NCBI RefSeq assembly: GCF_000368685.1
Contig: NZ_KB849628.1
Location: 450,442 to 514,441 of the forward strand
DNA length: 64,000 bases
Reading direction: 5' to 3'
DNA from: Acinetobacter baylyi DSM 14961 = CIP 107474
GTDB taxonomy: Bacteria; Pseudomonadota; Gammaproteobacteria; Pseudomonadales; Moraxellaceae
The translations under genes and the position numbers were made by a program. Positions 17,880 to 26,687 of this stretch are shown here, in pieces. Position 1 is the stretch's first letter, and the number at the start of each line of letters is the position of its first letter. The notes under the pieces are model-generated. The model was not told the origin of the DNA. It saw nothing but the letters and a program-made list of their open reading frames with translations, and made no database searches.

Positions 17880-18293
17880 ATGAGCAGAGAAGATCCACAG
17901 TTAAAAGTACGCCTTCCCCAAGAGCTAAAAGACAAAATTACTGAATCTGCTTCGAATTTAGGTAGATCCATTAACGCTGATGTGGTTGCTAGACTCGAAG
18001 AATCATTTCAAAGTTTTACATCAAATAAAATTGATTTTGCACATGGATATCTAATTGCTTTTCTACGTGCTCAAGCCGCTATTTATCACGCTGCAATTAT
18101 GGACTTAGGCAACGCATTTCAAAAAGAACCATTCCCAGATCTACTGCATGAACAGACTAGATATAAAATTCTATTCAATGAGATCAATAAATTAATAAAA
18201 AGCCTTGAAGAAAAATTGTTGCCTTTTGATAGTGCAGATAATAAAGATGCGATTTTAGAATTATTAAATAATCCTAAAAATCTAGAAGAATAA
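17880..18293 (+). CDS. Mnt/Arc-family repressor, first module
   Basis: This 137-residue protein starts MSREDPQLKVRLPQELKDKI and has GRSINADVVARLEES, the standard Arc/Mnt ribbon-helix-helix domain (residues about 6-45), followed by a long helical tail that could form a tetramer interface as in Mnt. It is divergent from the arc-antirepressor pair, as mnt is in P22. It likely keeps the antirepressor off during lysogeny. A paralogue is at 44068-44331. Confidence 0.82.
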   Translation: MSREDPQLKVRLPQELKDKITESASNLGRSINADVVARLEESFQSFTSNKIDFAHGYLIAFLRAQAAIYHAAIMDLGNAFQKEPFPDLLHEQTRYKILFNEINKLIKSLEEKLLPFDSADNKDAILELLNNPKNLEE

Positions 18294-18307
18294 GTTACAT
18301 TCATAGA

Positions 18308-18333
18308 AAAAGCCTCATCGTGGGTGATGAGGC
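18308..18333. terminator. Bidirectional terminator
   Basis: AGCCTCATC-GTGGGT-GATGAGGCT, a nine-base-pair stem. Read on the minus strand it is followed by TTTTT, so it ends the leftward gene at 18429-19343; it also lies just after the rightward Mnt-like gene. Confidence 0.75.
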
Positions 18334-18428
18334 TAGTATGGGTTTGTTTTTCAAAGCTTAAAAGGAAATTGAACTATTTCTTAAATTCCGAAGTAATTAA
18401 TAACCAAAATTTTCCGGAAATATTTTAC

Positions 18429-19343
18429 TTAACTTTTTTCCATATTTTTTACATCTTCATAAGCTAAATAGCTTAGAGCATCTATAATACTAAGCTCGGT
18501 AACATCATCCGCACCATCAAACACCATTTGATCTAATATCTTTCTTCTGATGGGTTCTACGCTTTTTCTTAATGTATCCTCACCATACTCACCTTTCTTA
18601 TATAAAACTGAGCAGATTATGGCATTTGTTATTTTTATATTTTCAGCTAACTCAAGAATTTTTAAATCCATATATGGCAATAGCTTATATGATGCCCAAT
18701 TTAATAAATCTTTTTTAGATAAAGATTTGTTTTTTTCATTAAATCCGAGTTTTTCTCTAATTTGAGCCAATATTTTTTTAAACTCTCCAAATATAACGTG
18801 ATCTGGATAATAAGGATTTATAGTAATTGGATAATCATATTGTTTCACATGAAATTTAAAGTGAGACTTCAAAATATCCATAACTGGGGAAAATGGCTTA
18901 TCTTCTCCTGTATATTTTAATTTTATTCCACTATTTTTAATCATTAGTTGGATACTTTCAAACTCATCTTCATACAATTCATTCACAGGTAAATGCTTGT
19001 ACATAAAATTATAATGATCAGAACTTGAAATCTCTAAATCTATTATTTCATTATTATCTTTTTTATATTTTACAAACAAATCCAAACTCAAAGGCTTTTC
19101 TAAATGAGATGCAACTATTAAGGTCATTGCTTCTTGTTCTTCTGTATCTGTTAATTTATTCGTCCCGATCCAATTAGAAAGACCATTTTCTAAAATATCA
19201 TGTAATAAGAATCTAGACTGTATCAAGAAAAACCACTCAAAAGCAGATAGCTTGTCCATATCATTGTACTTATTGATATCGAAAACTTTTGGTAAATCAT
19301 CCGTATTTTTTATTAGCTTTCTCAAAGTGATTGAACTCGACAA
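18429..19343 (-). CDS. Unknown protein, DUF6387-like
   Basis: This 304-residue soluble protein starts near MSSSITLRKLIKNTDDLPKV and continues FDINKYNDMDKLSAFEWFFL, an opening (LPK-F-l-Y then a helix with an aromatic-rich core) that I associate with DUF6387; I hold that lightly. The start is probably the TTG at 19343, with only a weak GAG site, so it is uncertain. It is a single-gene unit between two terminators in the cargo arm of the prophage and is AT-rich. Lone genes of this kind in prophages are often exclusion or defence factors, but no catalytic motif is seen here. Confidence 0.6.
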   Translation of the reverse strand: MSSSITLRKLIKNTDDLPKVFDINKYNDMDKLSAFEWFFLIQSRFLLHDILENGLSNWIGTNKLTDTEEQEAMTLIVASHLEKPLSLDLFVKYKKDNNEIIDLEISSSDHYNFMYKHLPVNELYEDEFESIQLMIKNSGIKLKYTGEDKPFSPVMDILKSHFKFHVKQYDYPITINPYYPDHVIFGEFKKILAQIREKLGFNEKNKSLSKKDLLNWASYKLLPYMDLKILELAENIKITNAIICSVLYKKGEYGEDTLRKSVEPIRRKILDQMVFDGADDVTELSIIDALSYLAYEDVKNMEKS

Positions 19344-19436
19344 TATGACTCGTAAAACTATACCCCAACTTGCCCGACTTGTGGGGTAGAATTTAAGGGT
19401 AAGGTGTTGTATTGTTTGGGGGATTTTCTAGGTAAA

Positions 19437-19456
19437 AGAAAACCCACCGAAGTGGG
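19437..19456 (-). terminator. Terminator of the lipoprotein gene
   Basis: On the minus strand ACCCAC-TTCG-GTGGGT followed by TTTTCTTTT, a UUCG-capped intrinsic terminator, 130 bases past the hydrolase lipoprotein gene. Confidence 0.7.
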
Positions 19457-19591
19457 TCTAACCAAAATACTAAGACTTAATGAACAAACGTATAACAGCG
19501 ACCATCTACCATGTAAAAATTGTCATAATAATATCTCTCAAAACCCTGATACCAGCTTGAATTTCATGAGATATCTATAGATCCAAAATTT

Positions 19592-20965
19592 TTAATTCAT
19601 CTCTTGATTCTCGCATTTAGTATCAATTAACTGATCTAAAGGAACAAGACCGCATTTTTCGTTACCAACCCAGTAAGCATGTTTCCAAAAATGATATTCA
19701 TCAAATTCACCATGCTTTTGAGGACCAGCGCCAAAACCAAACTTTGTTAAATGAACCTGATTTTTCACCGAATCAGGGAATATGGTATCAGCTGCTCTTA
19801 CCATATTAAACCATCCACCAGACGTTCGATCTGTAAAAGATTTAATCGTAGTTAAATACGTGTCAATCCAAATAAGCAGGCTACCTCTTGGTACTGAATC
19901 GAATGCAGTTGATTCAGAAAGTTCTCTATATGGATCTAAAGACAAGTTATAAAATTGTACGCTTTGATTTTTTCTTAAAATAGGTACTACATTACTCTCA
20001 ACATCTTTAAGTGATGCTGCAGCCCCCATGTAAACAATATTTTTATAGTTTAAGTTTGGTTTCCTCATCAGAATATTATTCGCTACCATAGTACCCATAC
20101 TATGCCCAATAAGGGTAACTTCAGGTTTAGATGAATCTCTATCGACTTTATCCAAAAATTTTTCTAAAGCAGTTTTTGCATCTCGCTTTCTGATAAAAGC
20201 AGAGTCTTTAGTAATTAATAATTCAGTTCTACGAGAGAGTGAATCCCATGTGCCATGACCAAAGCCATCAACCAAAGGTGCCGTTACAAACTTAATCGGG
20301 TTCGCAAGGGATGATATATTTTTAAAATTCAATCCTCTTGTTTCACCCGTTGTATGAATATGTAGTTTTTCACTTTCGGGCATCATCTCAAGATTTGCCC
20401 TATTAGTGTAATACGCTTTTTCTTCTTTACTCTCAATGCGAATAGGTACTGAGGATTGAGCTAAAAGAGCTTCTGTCGTTGCTCTTGGCGCATGTGCTAC
20501 GCTACGAGCTGTATCCTCTATAAAAATAAATGGAGATGTTAAAGGCCCTAATACAGGTCTTCTTTCTCCACCTCTTATAAAAAATAAGTGATCAAGATAA
20601 TTAGTATAAGGACCTGCCTGCCACCCGACTAAGACGATGTAATTTTCTTCATCATCATAATTACTCAAAATTTGGTTCGCTTTTCCAGTAGCATTTTGAA
20701 AAGTATTTAATCCTCCATGAATGAACATCGTGATTTTAGGTTTACCTGATTTTTGATAATCTTCAAATATATTGTTAACATATAAATTGACATCTTTGAT
20801 CACTTTTTTTGAATATGGATCAATTAAATCTCCATTTTTATTAATATATATCAAGTGGCTTTTAAGCTTATCCTTATCAACTTTAGAGTATTTATTTTTA
20901 TCAATCGGGATAGACGAACAAGCACCCAACAATAAAAATAATGTGAATAGTAAAATAATTTTCAT
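19592..20965 (-). CDS. Alpha/beta-hydrolase lipoprotein (prophage cargo)
   Basis: This 457-residue protein starts with a lipoprotein signal peptide: MKIILLFTLFLLLGACSS, with cleavage before the Cys at residue 16. The mature part has ITMFIHGGLN near residue 80 (oxyanion-hole strand) and LIGHSMGTMVANN near residue 287, the GHSMG nucleophile elbow of a serine hydrolase; possible catalytic His residues follow in the C terminus (KHGEFDEYHFWKHAY). It should be membrane-anchored, facing the periplasm or surface. Possible substrates are lipids or esters. GGGGGAG lies properly before the ATG. It has its own terminator and no operon partner, as expected of a lysogenic-conversion gene. Confidence 0.8.
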   Translation of the reverse strand: MKIILLFTLFLLLGACSSIPIDKNKYSKVDKDKLKSHLIYINKNGDLIDPYSKKVIKDVNLYVNNIFEDYQKSGKPKITMFIHGGLNTFQNATGKANQILSNYDDEENYIVLVGWQAGPYTNYLDHLFFIRGGERRPVLGPLTSPFIFIEDTARSVAHAPRATTEALLAQSSVPIRIESKEEKAYYTNRANLEMMPESEKLHIHTTGETRGLNFKNISSLANPIKFVTAPLVDGFGHGTWDSLSRRTELLITKDSAFIRKRDAKTALEKFLDKVDRDSSKPEVTLIGHSMGTMVANNILMRKPNLNYKNIVYMGAAASLKDVESNVVPILRKNQSVQFYNLSLDPYRELSESTAFDSVPRGSLLIWIDTYLTTIKSFTDRTSGGWFNMVRAADTIFPDSVKNQVHLTKFGFGAGPQKHGEFDEYHFWKHAYWVGNEKCGLVPLDQLIDTKCENQEMN

Positions 20966-21239
20966 ATTTCTCCCCCGATTATAAATGTTATTTAATAGTA
21001 GCCTTGCTTCTAATATCTAAAATATTCATATATTAAAGAAGGGTAAAAGGCATAACTTATAAATTATGCTTAAATATTTATATTGTCTATAGCTATGATT
21101 TTATTTATTAAATCTTACCTAATATCTATATTTATCTAACCTCATATTCGGGCCAATTATTTATCAATTTCTATATAATTGGGTAAACAATGTCAAATCT
21201 AGTAAACTTAATCCTTGGATTTAAGTCGTGGGGGATAAA
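20966..21239. other. Intergenic promoter region
   Basis: AT-rich spacer between divergent genes (hydrolase lipoprotein leftward, small conserved gene rightward). It must hold both promoters; I assign no specific boxes. Confidence 0.4.
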
Positions 21240-21503
21240 GTGGAGAATCATGAAATTATTCTTCAAGATGAACATCACCAACAGTTTAAGATTGTCAAGG
21301 TTCAAGATGTTCGTTTTGATGAGGTAACAATCGCGAATACCCACCAATGGTTATGGGTATATGACCATAGTGCCGAGTTTTTCCCGTTCGAGTTATGGGA
21401 TCAGCTTGATAATGCAAGTGTTCATCAAAAGATCAAATTGGGTAATCAAGTTTTTAAAGTTATTAAGATTTTAACCAAAAAAACTAAAATTAGGTATTCA
21501 TGA
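21240..21503 (+). CDS. Small conserved protein of unknown function, copy 2
   Basis: This 87-residue protein starts at GTG 21240 (VENHEIILQDEH) after GGGGAT; an earlier in-frame GTG at 21228 lies on top of that ribosome site. It is roughly 80% identical by eye to the product of 10260-10523 and of the same length, sharing HQWLWVYD-SAEFFPFELWDQ. No domain recognised. The pair shows that this gene belongs to the phage family's left arm rather than to the host. Confidence 0.6.
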   Translation: MENHEIILQDEHHQQFKIVKVQDVRFDEVTIANTHQWLWVYDHSAEFFPFELWDQLDNASVHQKIKLGNQVFKVIKILTKKTKIRYS

Positions 21504-21829
21504 ACTGACTAGGTGAGTGTGTGAATTGTTTGATACATTTTTAAAATATGAATGATTAAAAACACTTCATTATTTAAATTCAGCCTACTAATCTTGATTG
21601 TATAGATGTAAGAAAAATTTTATCAAAATTGCCAATCACATCTAATTCCAACCCATTAGAATAAAGTTTTCCTTCACAACTTGTTCACATTACAATCAAC
21701 GTATAATTCATAAATATTTGAATAAAATCATCTTATATTATTCTGCACACTTCTTCTTACATCTAAAAGATCGACAACTCAACACTTTTACATGAACATC
21801 TTACCAATTCTAAATAAGAAGGAATTTAT
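21504..21829. other. Spacer without gene
   Basis: About 330 bases; only the ribosome site AAGGA for the following transporter gene is evident near its end. Confidence 0.5.
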
Positions 21830-22423
21830 ATGATTTCATGGCTATTTGTTAGTTTAGTGATCACAATTTTGTTAACGCCAGGGCCTACTAATACGCTCCT
21901 AGCCTCTTCAGGTATTGAATCTGGAATTCGTAAATCTCTTAAACTGATTCCAGCCGAAGCATTCGGTTATCTTATTGCAATCTCAGTTTGGGGATTTTTA
22001 ATTGATTCGATTGCAGATAAGTTCCCAGTGATTCCGCCAATCATGAAATTACTGAGTGCAACTTACATTATTTTTTTAGCTCTCAAGCTTTGGAAGACAT
22101 CTACCATTGATGCAGACTTAAATCAGCCGTCTATCACTGTTAAGGCTTTATTCTGTGCAACTTTACTTAATCCTAAAGCATTGCTATTTGCTTCAGCTAT
22201 CTTCCCTGCAGCAAGTTGGACATCATCACATAGTTATTTGATGCACATGGGTACATTTCTAAGCCTAATTCTCCCTATTGCAACTTTCTGGATTTTCATT
22301 GGTTCGGTTTTAGTTTCTAATCGTATTTCTTGGCTAAATCAGAAAAACCTTAAACGTACTGCTTCAATTGTACTCATTAGTTTCTCGATGCCATTAAGCT
22401 ATTCAGCTCTTACTTCATTTTAA
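21830..22423 (+). CDS. LysE/RhtB-family exporter (prophage cargo)
   Basis: This 197-residue inner-membrane protein has about six hydrophobic spans. The N-terminal VITILLTPGPTNTLLASSG carries the family's TPGP signature, and ATLLNPKALLFASAIFP carries the second conserved motif (LNPKA). LysE/RhtB proteins export amino acids or related small molecules. It is the only metabolic-type gene in the prophage. An IS end lies immediately downstream, hinting at how it was picked up. AAGGA precedes the ATG by 7 bases. Confidence 0.85.
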   Translation: MISWLFVSLVITILLTPGPTNTLLASSGIESGIRKSLKLIPAEAFGYLIAISVWGFLIDSIADKFPVIPPIMKLLSATYIIFLALKLWKTSTIDADLNQPSITVKALFCATLLNPKALLFASAIFPAASWTSSHSYLMHMGTFLSLILPIATFWIFIGSVLVSNRISWLNQKNLKRTASIVLISFSMPLSYSALTSF

Positions 22424-22442
22424 AATTTATAAGCCCTCACTA

Positions 22443-22490
22443 TGAACTGCACCCCGAAAGTTGGACACTTAGTCTAATTTAAAGGGTGCT
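22443..22490. mobile_element. IS3-family-like terminal remnant
   Basis: TGAACTGCACCCCGAAAGTT followed by GGACA resembles the terminal inverted repeat of IS3-family (IS150-like) elements (TGxACTGxCCCC-AAAGTT-GACA). No transposase and no second end are present in the vicinity, so this would be a solitary end left by deletion. It lies between the exporter gene and the endolysin gene. Confidence 0.5.
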
Positions 22491-22495
22491 TTTCC

Positions 22496-23008
22496 TTAAG
22501 CTTCACTCACTTTAACTGCAGTCACACCAGAAAGTACAGGCAGATCATAACGATGCTGTGCAGGCTGAGAAGTTTGGCCATACCACATAAATGCCTCAAA
22601 ATCTGACTCGGCATAGAGCGCAAAGCAAACCATGTCTGACTGGTTCCCTCCCAGACATACCAGTTTACCTGTTCTTTGATCACGCCCCACCACAAAACAA
22701 ACATGACCACCGCCCTGTCTGGTTTTTACTGCTACACAACCATAGGCAGGTTTTTTAAGTTTGGTACCATACGCGATATCGATATAAGCAAGTGCTCGGA
22801 ACCAGTTTTTTGGGTATTTCACACCAGCGGTCTGTAAACAATGCGCGACAAATGTGCCACACCACGGCGTTTCATCGTCTGTCCACCATGCCTTCAATGC
22901 TTTCAGCCAACCCACGATCGTTAAGTTATGTTTTGGGCCTTTGATTTCTCTCAGACCAATATGCTTGCGAGCTTCCGCAATCCAGCCTAATTCAGGAAAT
23001 TGACTCAT
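22496..23008 (-). CDS. Phage endolysin, TIGR02594/CHAP-like
   Basis: This 170-residue cysteine peptidase/amidase-type lysin contains TPWCGTFVAHCLQTAG (nucleophile Cys near residue 50), GGGHVCFVVG (His near residue 101) and CLGGNQSD (third catalytic position), the layout of TIGR02594-type proteins in the NlpC/CHAP superfamily. It would cut peptidoglycan at the end of infection. There is no signal peptide, so it needs the holin encoded just upstream at 23068-23454. It is the last gene of the leftward late operon. A decayed copy of its 3' end is at 10586-10698. Confidence 0.85.
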   Translation of the reverse strand: MSQFPELGWIAEARKHIGLREIKGPKHNLTIVGWLKALKAWWTDDETPWCGTFVAHCLQTAGVKYPKNWFRALAYIDIAYGTKLKKPAYGCVAVKTRQGGGHVCFVVGRDQRTGKLVCLGGNQSDMVCFALYAESDFEAFMWYGQTSQPAQHRYDLPVLSGVTAVKVSEA

Positions 23009-23067
23009 TTTACTTTTCTCCAGATAAAAAAAAGCCCACAGAAAGTGAGCACGAGATAATTTTGTGA

Positions 23068-23454
23068 TTATTTGAAGATCGACCTGAATGTTTCCCTGAC
23101 TTCGAGAACAATTTCAGCAAGTGATTTACCCTTCATTAACTGCACGGCTTGATAAACAATACCGATACAGAGCATGCCGAATACCGCAAAGATCAGCATG
23201 ACAAAGCCTTGGGCCATATGGGAGTACATGCCCAGCTCGTAGTATTCGATGAAAGCAGATCCACCGTACAGACTGATTGAAACGCTAAAGGCGAACTTCA
23301 TAATCACACCTGGTGTAATCTTGATTCTTCCTTGTGTATCAATATCGCCAGAAAGGGTTAATGCAAAAATGGCCCCAACGATTGCAGCAAGAATTTTTAA
23401 AAGCCATGGTAGGCTTTTAAGTGAAATCGGATCATTCATATAATTTGTTCCCAT
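23068..23454 (-). CDS. Probable holin
   Basis: This 128-residue protein starts MGTNYMNDPISLKS and has three hydrophobic spans (about 16-33, 48-65 with polar breaks, and 77-97) and a charged C-terminal tail. Size, topology and position before the endolysin fit a phage holin that permeabilises the inner membrane. AAGGAG stands six bases before the ATG at 23454, which decides the start against a TTG 18 bases upstream. Confidence 0.75.
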   Translation of the reverse strand: MGTNYMNDPISLKSLPWLLKILAAIVGAIFALTLSGDIDTQGRIKITPGVIMKFAFSVSISLYGGSAFIEYYELGMYSHMAQGFVMLIFAVFGMLCIGIVYQAVQLMKGKSLAEIVLEVRETFRSIFK

Positions 23455-23481
23455 GTTTATCTCCTTTTTCAAGGCAATAAA

Positions 23482-23503
23482 AAACCGCCAGTATTGGCGG
23501 CTT
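23482..23503 (-). terminator. Terminator between tail-tip gene and lysis genes
   Basis: On the minus strand CCGCCA-ATAC-TGGCGG followed by TTTTTTATTG. Confidence 0.75.
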
Positions 23504-23519
23504 CGTTGTTGAAGTACTG

Positions 23520-26009
23520 CTAATCGCTTGTTGTAACGTTAATCTGATTTGAATAGTTCCACGTTGCCTGTTTCCATTTGTCACGTGCAGCCACACGAAT
23601 ATAGTAGTTGGTCGTTGTATCCAGTCCTGTAATCGTCGTTGCTGTTTCAGCTCCAGACCATTTTGGCTGAATAGTCTCAGGATTAAAGCCAGCAGTCTTA
23701 CTCAGCCAGATTGCGTAATCTTTCAGATCAGGTGCATCCGAAGGATCCCAATTTACTGTGATTGAATTTGCTCCTGCAGAAGCATGGACATTGCTAAGTT
23801 GTGCTGGTACGGGATTACTAATATTTAATTCAGTGAAGCTACTCATCTTATCGTTGGCATAAGAAGCCACTCGAATGGTATAAGCGCGTTGAATGCCATC
23901 AATGTTAGCCTCTTCAATTGAATATGAATAATCTACGTTCATGGTTTCAACTTCACGAAGCTTCACACCGTTGGACCAGACTTGAACAATGTATTTTGCA
24001 GCACCCTGTACCTGCTGCCACTGTATCTTAAATGATGTGCCAATAAATGGAGATTGAAGTGATAAACCTAATACACTCGCCGGTAGTCCACCATTAAGCG
24101 TGTATGTATACGCTGCTACTTCATCCAGTCCCTGCTCTTTGGCTTGTAGTCCATTAAAGCTGGTGAATTTTAAGTAGATCGGTTTACCAATTAAGTTTTT
24201 ATTCAATGTATACCGAAAAATTGCTTTGTCGAGTCGCACAAAGTTTTCACCTGCAGCATGTGCTATCGGATCCTGAAAGCGTCCACGGATTACATTAGAT
24301 AACTCATACAAATCAGAGCCAAGCAATGTTGCATCAACATAGTTGGCATATTCATCGCCGATCCTGAAAAGTGTTGCATCTGCCTGTGCATCCAGCACTG
24401 TGCCTGAGAACATCTGATTATTAGATGTATTCAACTGTACTTTGAGTGCTGTTGAATTAGCATTAATCCCATCTACCAAATTGCCGTATCGTGCTGATCC
24501 ATAGATTGTGCCAATGCTTTCATAAGTCGCATTATCAAAACTAGCCCATACATTACAACCACCCCAATCCGAACCGCCTGCTACGGCAATCCAAAGCTGA
24601 TTATCACCATTGGTCAAATCGAGTGGTGGCTCAAATACAACTGGTGCAAACACATCGCCTGGTTCTTCACTCCCCCCTTGATAGCCATCGGCAGACTGTA
24701 AGTCATATTCGATTGCTGAGCGTGTACCTACGGCCAACTCTTCTGCAGACACATCCAGATAGCCGTCCGCATCTTCCTCGATTGCAGTGATACGAACAGG
24801 AAACTGATTCAATCCCAATGAATGATCAGTCAAAGTCACTATATCCATCGGCTCTAAGCGACAATGATTCCAACCAAGCCGAAATTGATAGGTATTACGA
24901 ACATACAATAAGCGTTGTAAACGTAGCTGAGCAGCATGACGCGCTATTTTTGGTACGCAAAAGAAATTGAGCTTTACGCTGTCTTCAGTACGTAAGCCAA
25001 ACATCTCAATATTCGCTTGATCCTTTGCTTCAACCGTTTCTGTATTGTATTGATTATGACGATTCACATACTCGAGCTGAACATGATTAAAAGCATCAGT
25101 ATCACGACTTCGTTGTACGCGAACAGGTTCATTATCATCCATAAAATCATCATCAGTTAGATGCGCGACGGGCGTTAGATCTGGCATAAAAGTCACGCCA
25201 TTACCCGTAATTGCAGCATCACCATAGGTTTTGATTTTAAGGCCTTCAACGCTCGGAACGATTGCACAATTCACCGCTTCCACAATCTCATTAATGATTT
25301 CATGTGCGGGACGCTGCTCTGTGATTGCAGGGCTAATTAAAAGATTGGCAGCTGCACAGTAAGTTCTGAACTCGGCTAGATTATCAATTTCTATGTCAGG
25401 TGCAGCACCATATAATGGATTAGTAATTAGGTCCTGAATGACATCCGCAGGATTCGCATCATGCACCGTTTCTGATAACGTGATATCTGAAACAACTTCA
25501 AAGCTATGATTGGCAAGGCTTGCGCTATCACCCATATCATAATTTGAAGCAGCCACAAAAGCGGTAAATGGATAGTTTAATGCTTGATCTGGATGATAGG
25601 TCTGTAAATATCCCCATTTGGGATTATTGTCACCGTCAAAGAATTCAAACCCGAGTTGATCAATCGGTGAGAAAGTTATACCGCTTTCAATTTTATCGAT
25701 AATCTGTTCTTTATCTTTCCAGATTAAACCGATCTTTCTGACTTTATTGGCACACAAACCAAGCATGAGCGATGCAGAGTAGGTATAAGTTGTATTCTGG
25801 GTTTTGACTTTGCCGCCTTTACCACCTGACTTGGTTGTCGTTGTATGTGCATTTGCTTTGAAATCTGCATACCAAAACATATTTGCAGAGATACGGTTTT
25901 TTCCATATACCAAGTATTGCGGCACGCCATACGCCGAGGTTTGAACACGCATCGAATTGATACGTGTATCTGAAGTGCTGATTGTCGGACTTTTAAATAA
26001 TCCACTCAT
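23520..26009 (-). CDS. Tail tip / host-specificity protein (gpJ-like)
   Basis: This 829-residue protein is the central tail-tip protein. The N-terminal part (STSDTRINSMRVQTSAYGVP, YLVYGKNRISANMFWY) and the middle with DDFMDDNEPVRVQRSRDTDA match the tail-tip proteins shared by gene transfer agents and many siphoviruses, and the C terminus (about residues 735-829) is a fibronectin type III domain (SITVNWDPSDAPDLKDYAIW, YYIRVAARDKW). Such proteins close the tail tube and contact the host receptor. It follows the NlpC/P60 gene by two bases. Size is below that of lambda J (1132). Confidence 0.85.
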   Translation of the reverse strand: MSGLFKSPTISTSDTRINSMRVQTSAYGVPQYLVYGKNRISANMFWYADFKANAHTTTTKSGGKGGKVKTQNTTYTYSASLMLGLCANKVRKIGLIWKDKEQIIDKIESGITFSPIDQLGFEFFDGDNNPKWGYLQTYHPDQALNYPFTAFVAASNYDMGDSASLANHSFEVVSDITLSETVHDANPADVIQDLITNPLYGAAPDIEIDNLAEFRTYCAAANLLISPAITEQRPAHEIINEIVEAVNCAIVPSVEGLKIKTYGDAAITGNGVTFMPDLTPVAHLTDDDFMDDNEPVRVQRSRDTDAFNHVQLEYVNRHNQYNTETVEAKDQANIEMFGLRTEDSVKLNFFCVPKIARHAAQLRLQRLLYVRNTYQFRLGWNHCRLEPMDIVTLTDHSLGLNQFPVRITAIEEDADGYLDVSAEELAVGTRSAIEYDLQSADGYQGGSEEPGDVFAPVVFEPPLDLTNGDNQLWIAVAGGSDWGGCNVWASFDNATYESIGTIYGSARYGNLVDGINANSTALKVQLNTSNNQMFSGTVLDAQADATLFRIGDEYANYVDATLLGSDLYELSNVIRGRFQDPIAHAAGENFVRLDKAIFRYTLNKNLIGKPIYLKFTSFNGLQAKEQGLDEVAAYTYTLNGGLPASVLGLSLQSPFIGTSFKIQWQQVQGAAKYIVQVWSNGVKLREVETMNVDYSYSIEEANIDGIQRAYTIRVASYANDKMSSFTELNISNPVPAQLSNVHASAGANSITVNWDPSDAPDLKDYAIWLSKTAGFNPETIQPKWSGAETATTITGLDTTTNYYIRVAARDKWKQATWNYSNQINVTTSD

Positions 26010-26011
26010 TT

Positions 26012-26431
26012 TTACAGCCCCTTAATACGATAAAACCCGACGATTCGCTGGGCTAAACTTCCTTTTGTGCCATCCGAGAGAATGACACCTTGCTTTAAAT
26101 AAGCATGCACCATCATGGGCCACTCGGTGATAATGCCCGCATGACTGATACATTTTCCAAAATGATAGAGCACGATATCGCCTGGTTGCGGCTCATCAAC
26201 TTTGTAGAAGAATTGCTCTACCCAATAGAGATATCGTTGCTCCATCTGGTGAAGGTGCCAATCAGGCGGATAAGGCCGTGGATCGACATAAGGCATCATT
26301 CCAAGCTTATGAAACACTTCGAGAATGATCATACCGCAGTCTGTGCCGACACCTTTGACACGACCTTGATGGTGGTATGGTGTACCGAGCCATGTCAGAG
26401 CTTCTTGAACAGCAAGTTGATTTTTTTGCAT
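26012..26431 (-). CDS. NlpC/P60 tail-assembly peptidase
   Basis: This protein of 139 residues has VKGVGTDCGMIILEVF (Cys nucleophile), CISHAGIITEW (His) and MVHAYL, the NlpC/P60 catalytic set. In gene order (after the DUF2163 protein and fibres, before the gpJ-like protein) it corresponds to lambda gpK, a tail-tip peptidase thought to help cross peptidoglycan. AAGGTG lies five bases before the ATG at 26431, which fixes the start. Confidence 0.85.
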   Translation of the reverse strand: MQKNQLAVQEALTWLGTPYHHQGRVKGVGTDCGMIILEVFHKLGMMPYVDPRPYPPDWHLHQMEQRYLYWVEQFFYKVDEPQPGDIVLYHFGKCISHAGIITEWPMMVHAYLKQGVILSDGTKGSLAQRIVGFYRIKGL

Positions 26432-26495
26432 TGAATCACCTTGTTTTGGCAATAAAAAAGCCCAAACTGCGGCTTATGATTAAACAAATGTATGT

Positions 26496-26687
26496 CTATT
26501 CGATTTGATCAAGCTCAGTTTCTTTTGAAGTCACATAGATTAAATATTCTTCTTCACTTACAGTTTCGACTGTATGAATGGTTGATAGCACATTACCGTC
26601 TGACACTTCAAAAATACCAATTAAATCACCAGTGTCTTTGTCAGTGACTTTAAGATATTGACCGTTTTCTATTGTGTAATCGCTCAT
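26496..26687 (-). CDS. Small protein coupled to the BspA-repeat fibre
   Basis: This 63-residue acidic protein (MSDYTIENGQYLKVTDKDTG, then a run of Glu/Ser/Thr) overlaps the end of the fibre gene by four bases (ATGA). It is likely co-translated with the fibre and could be a fibre-assembly helper or tip subunit, but no domain is recognised. Confidence 0.6.
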   Translation of the reverse strand: MSDYTIENGQYLKVTDKDTGDLIGIFEVSDGNVLSTIHTVETVSEEEYLIYVTSKETELDQIE

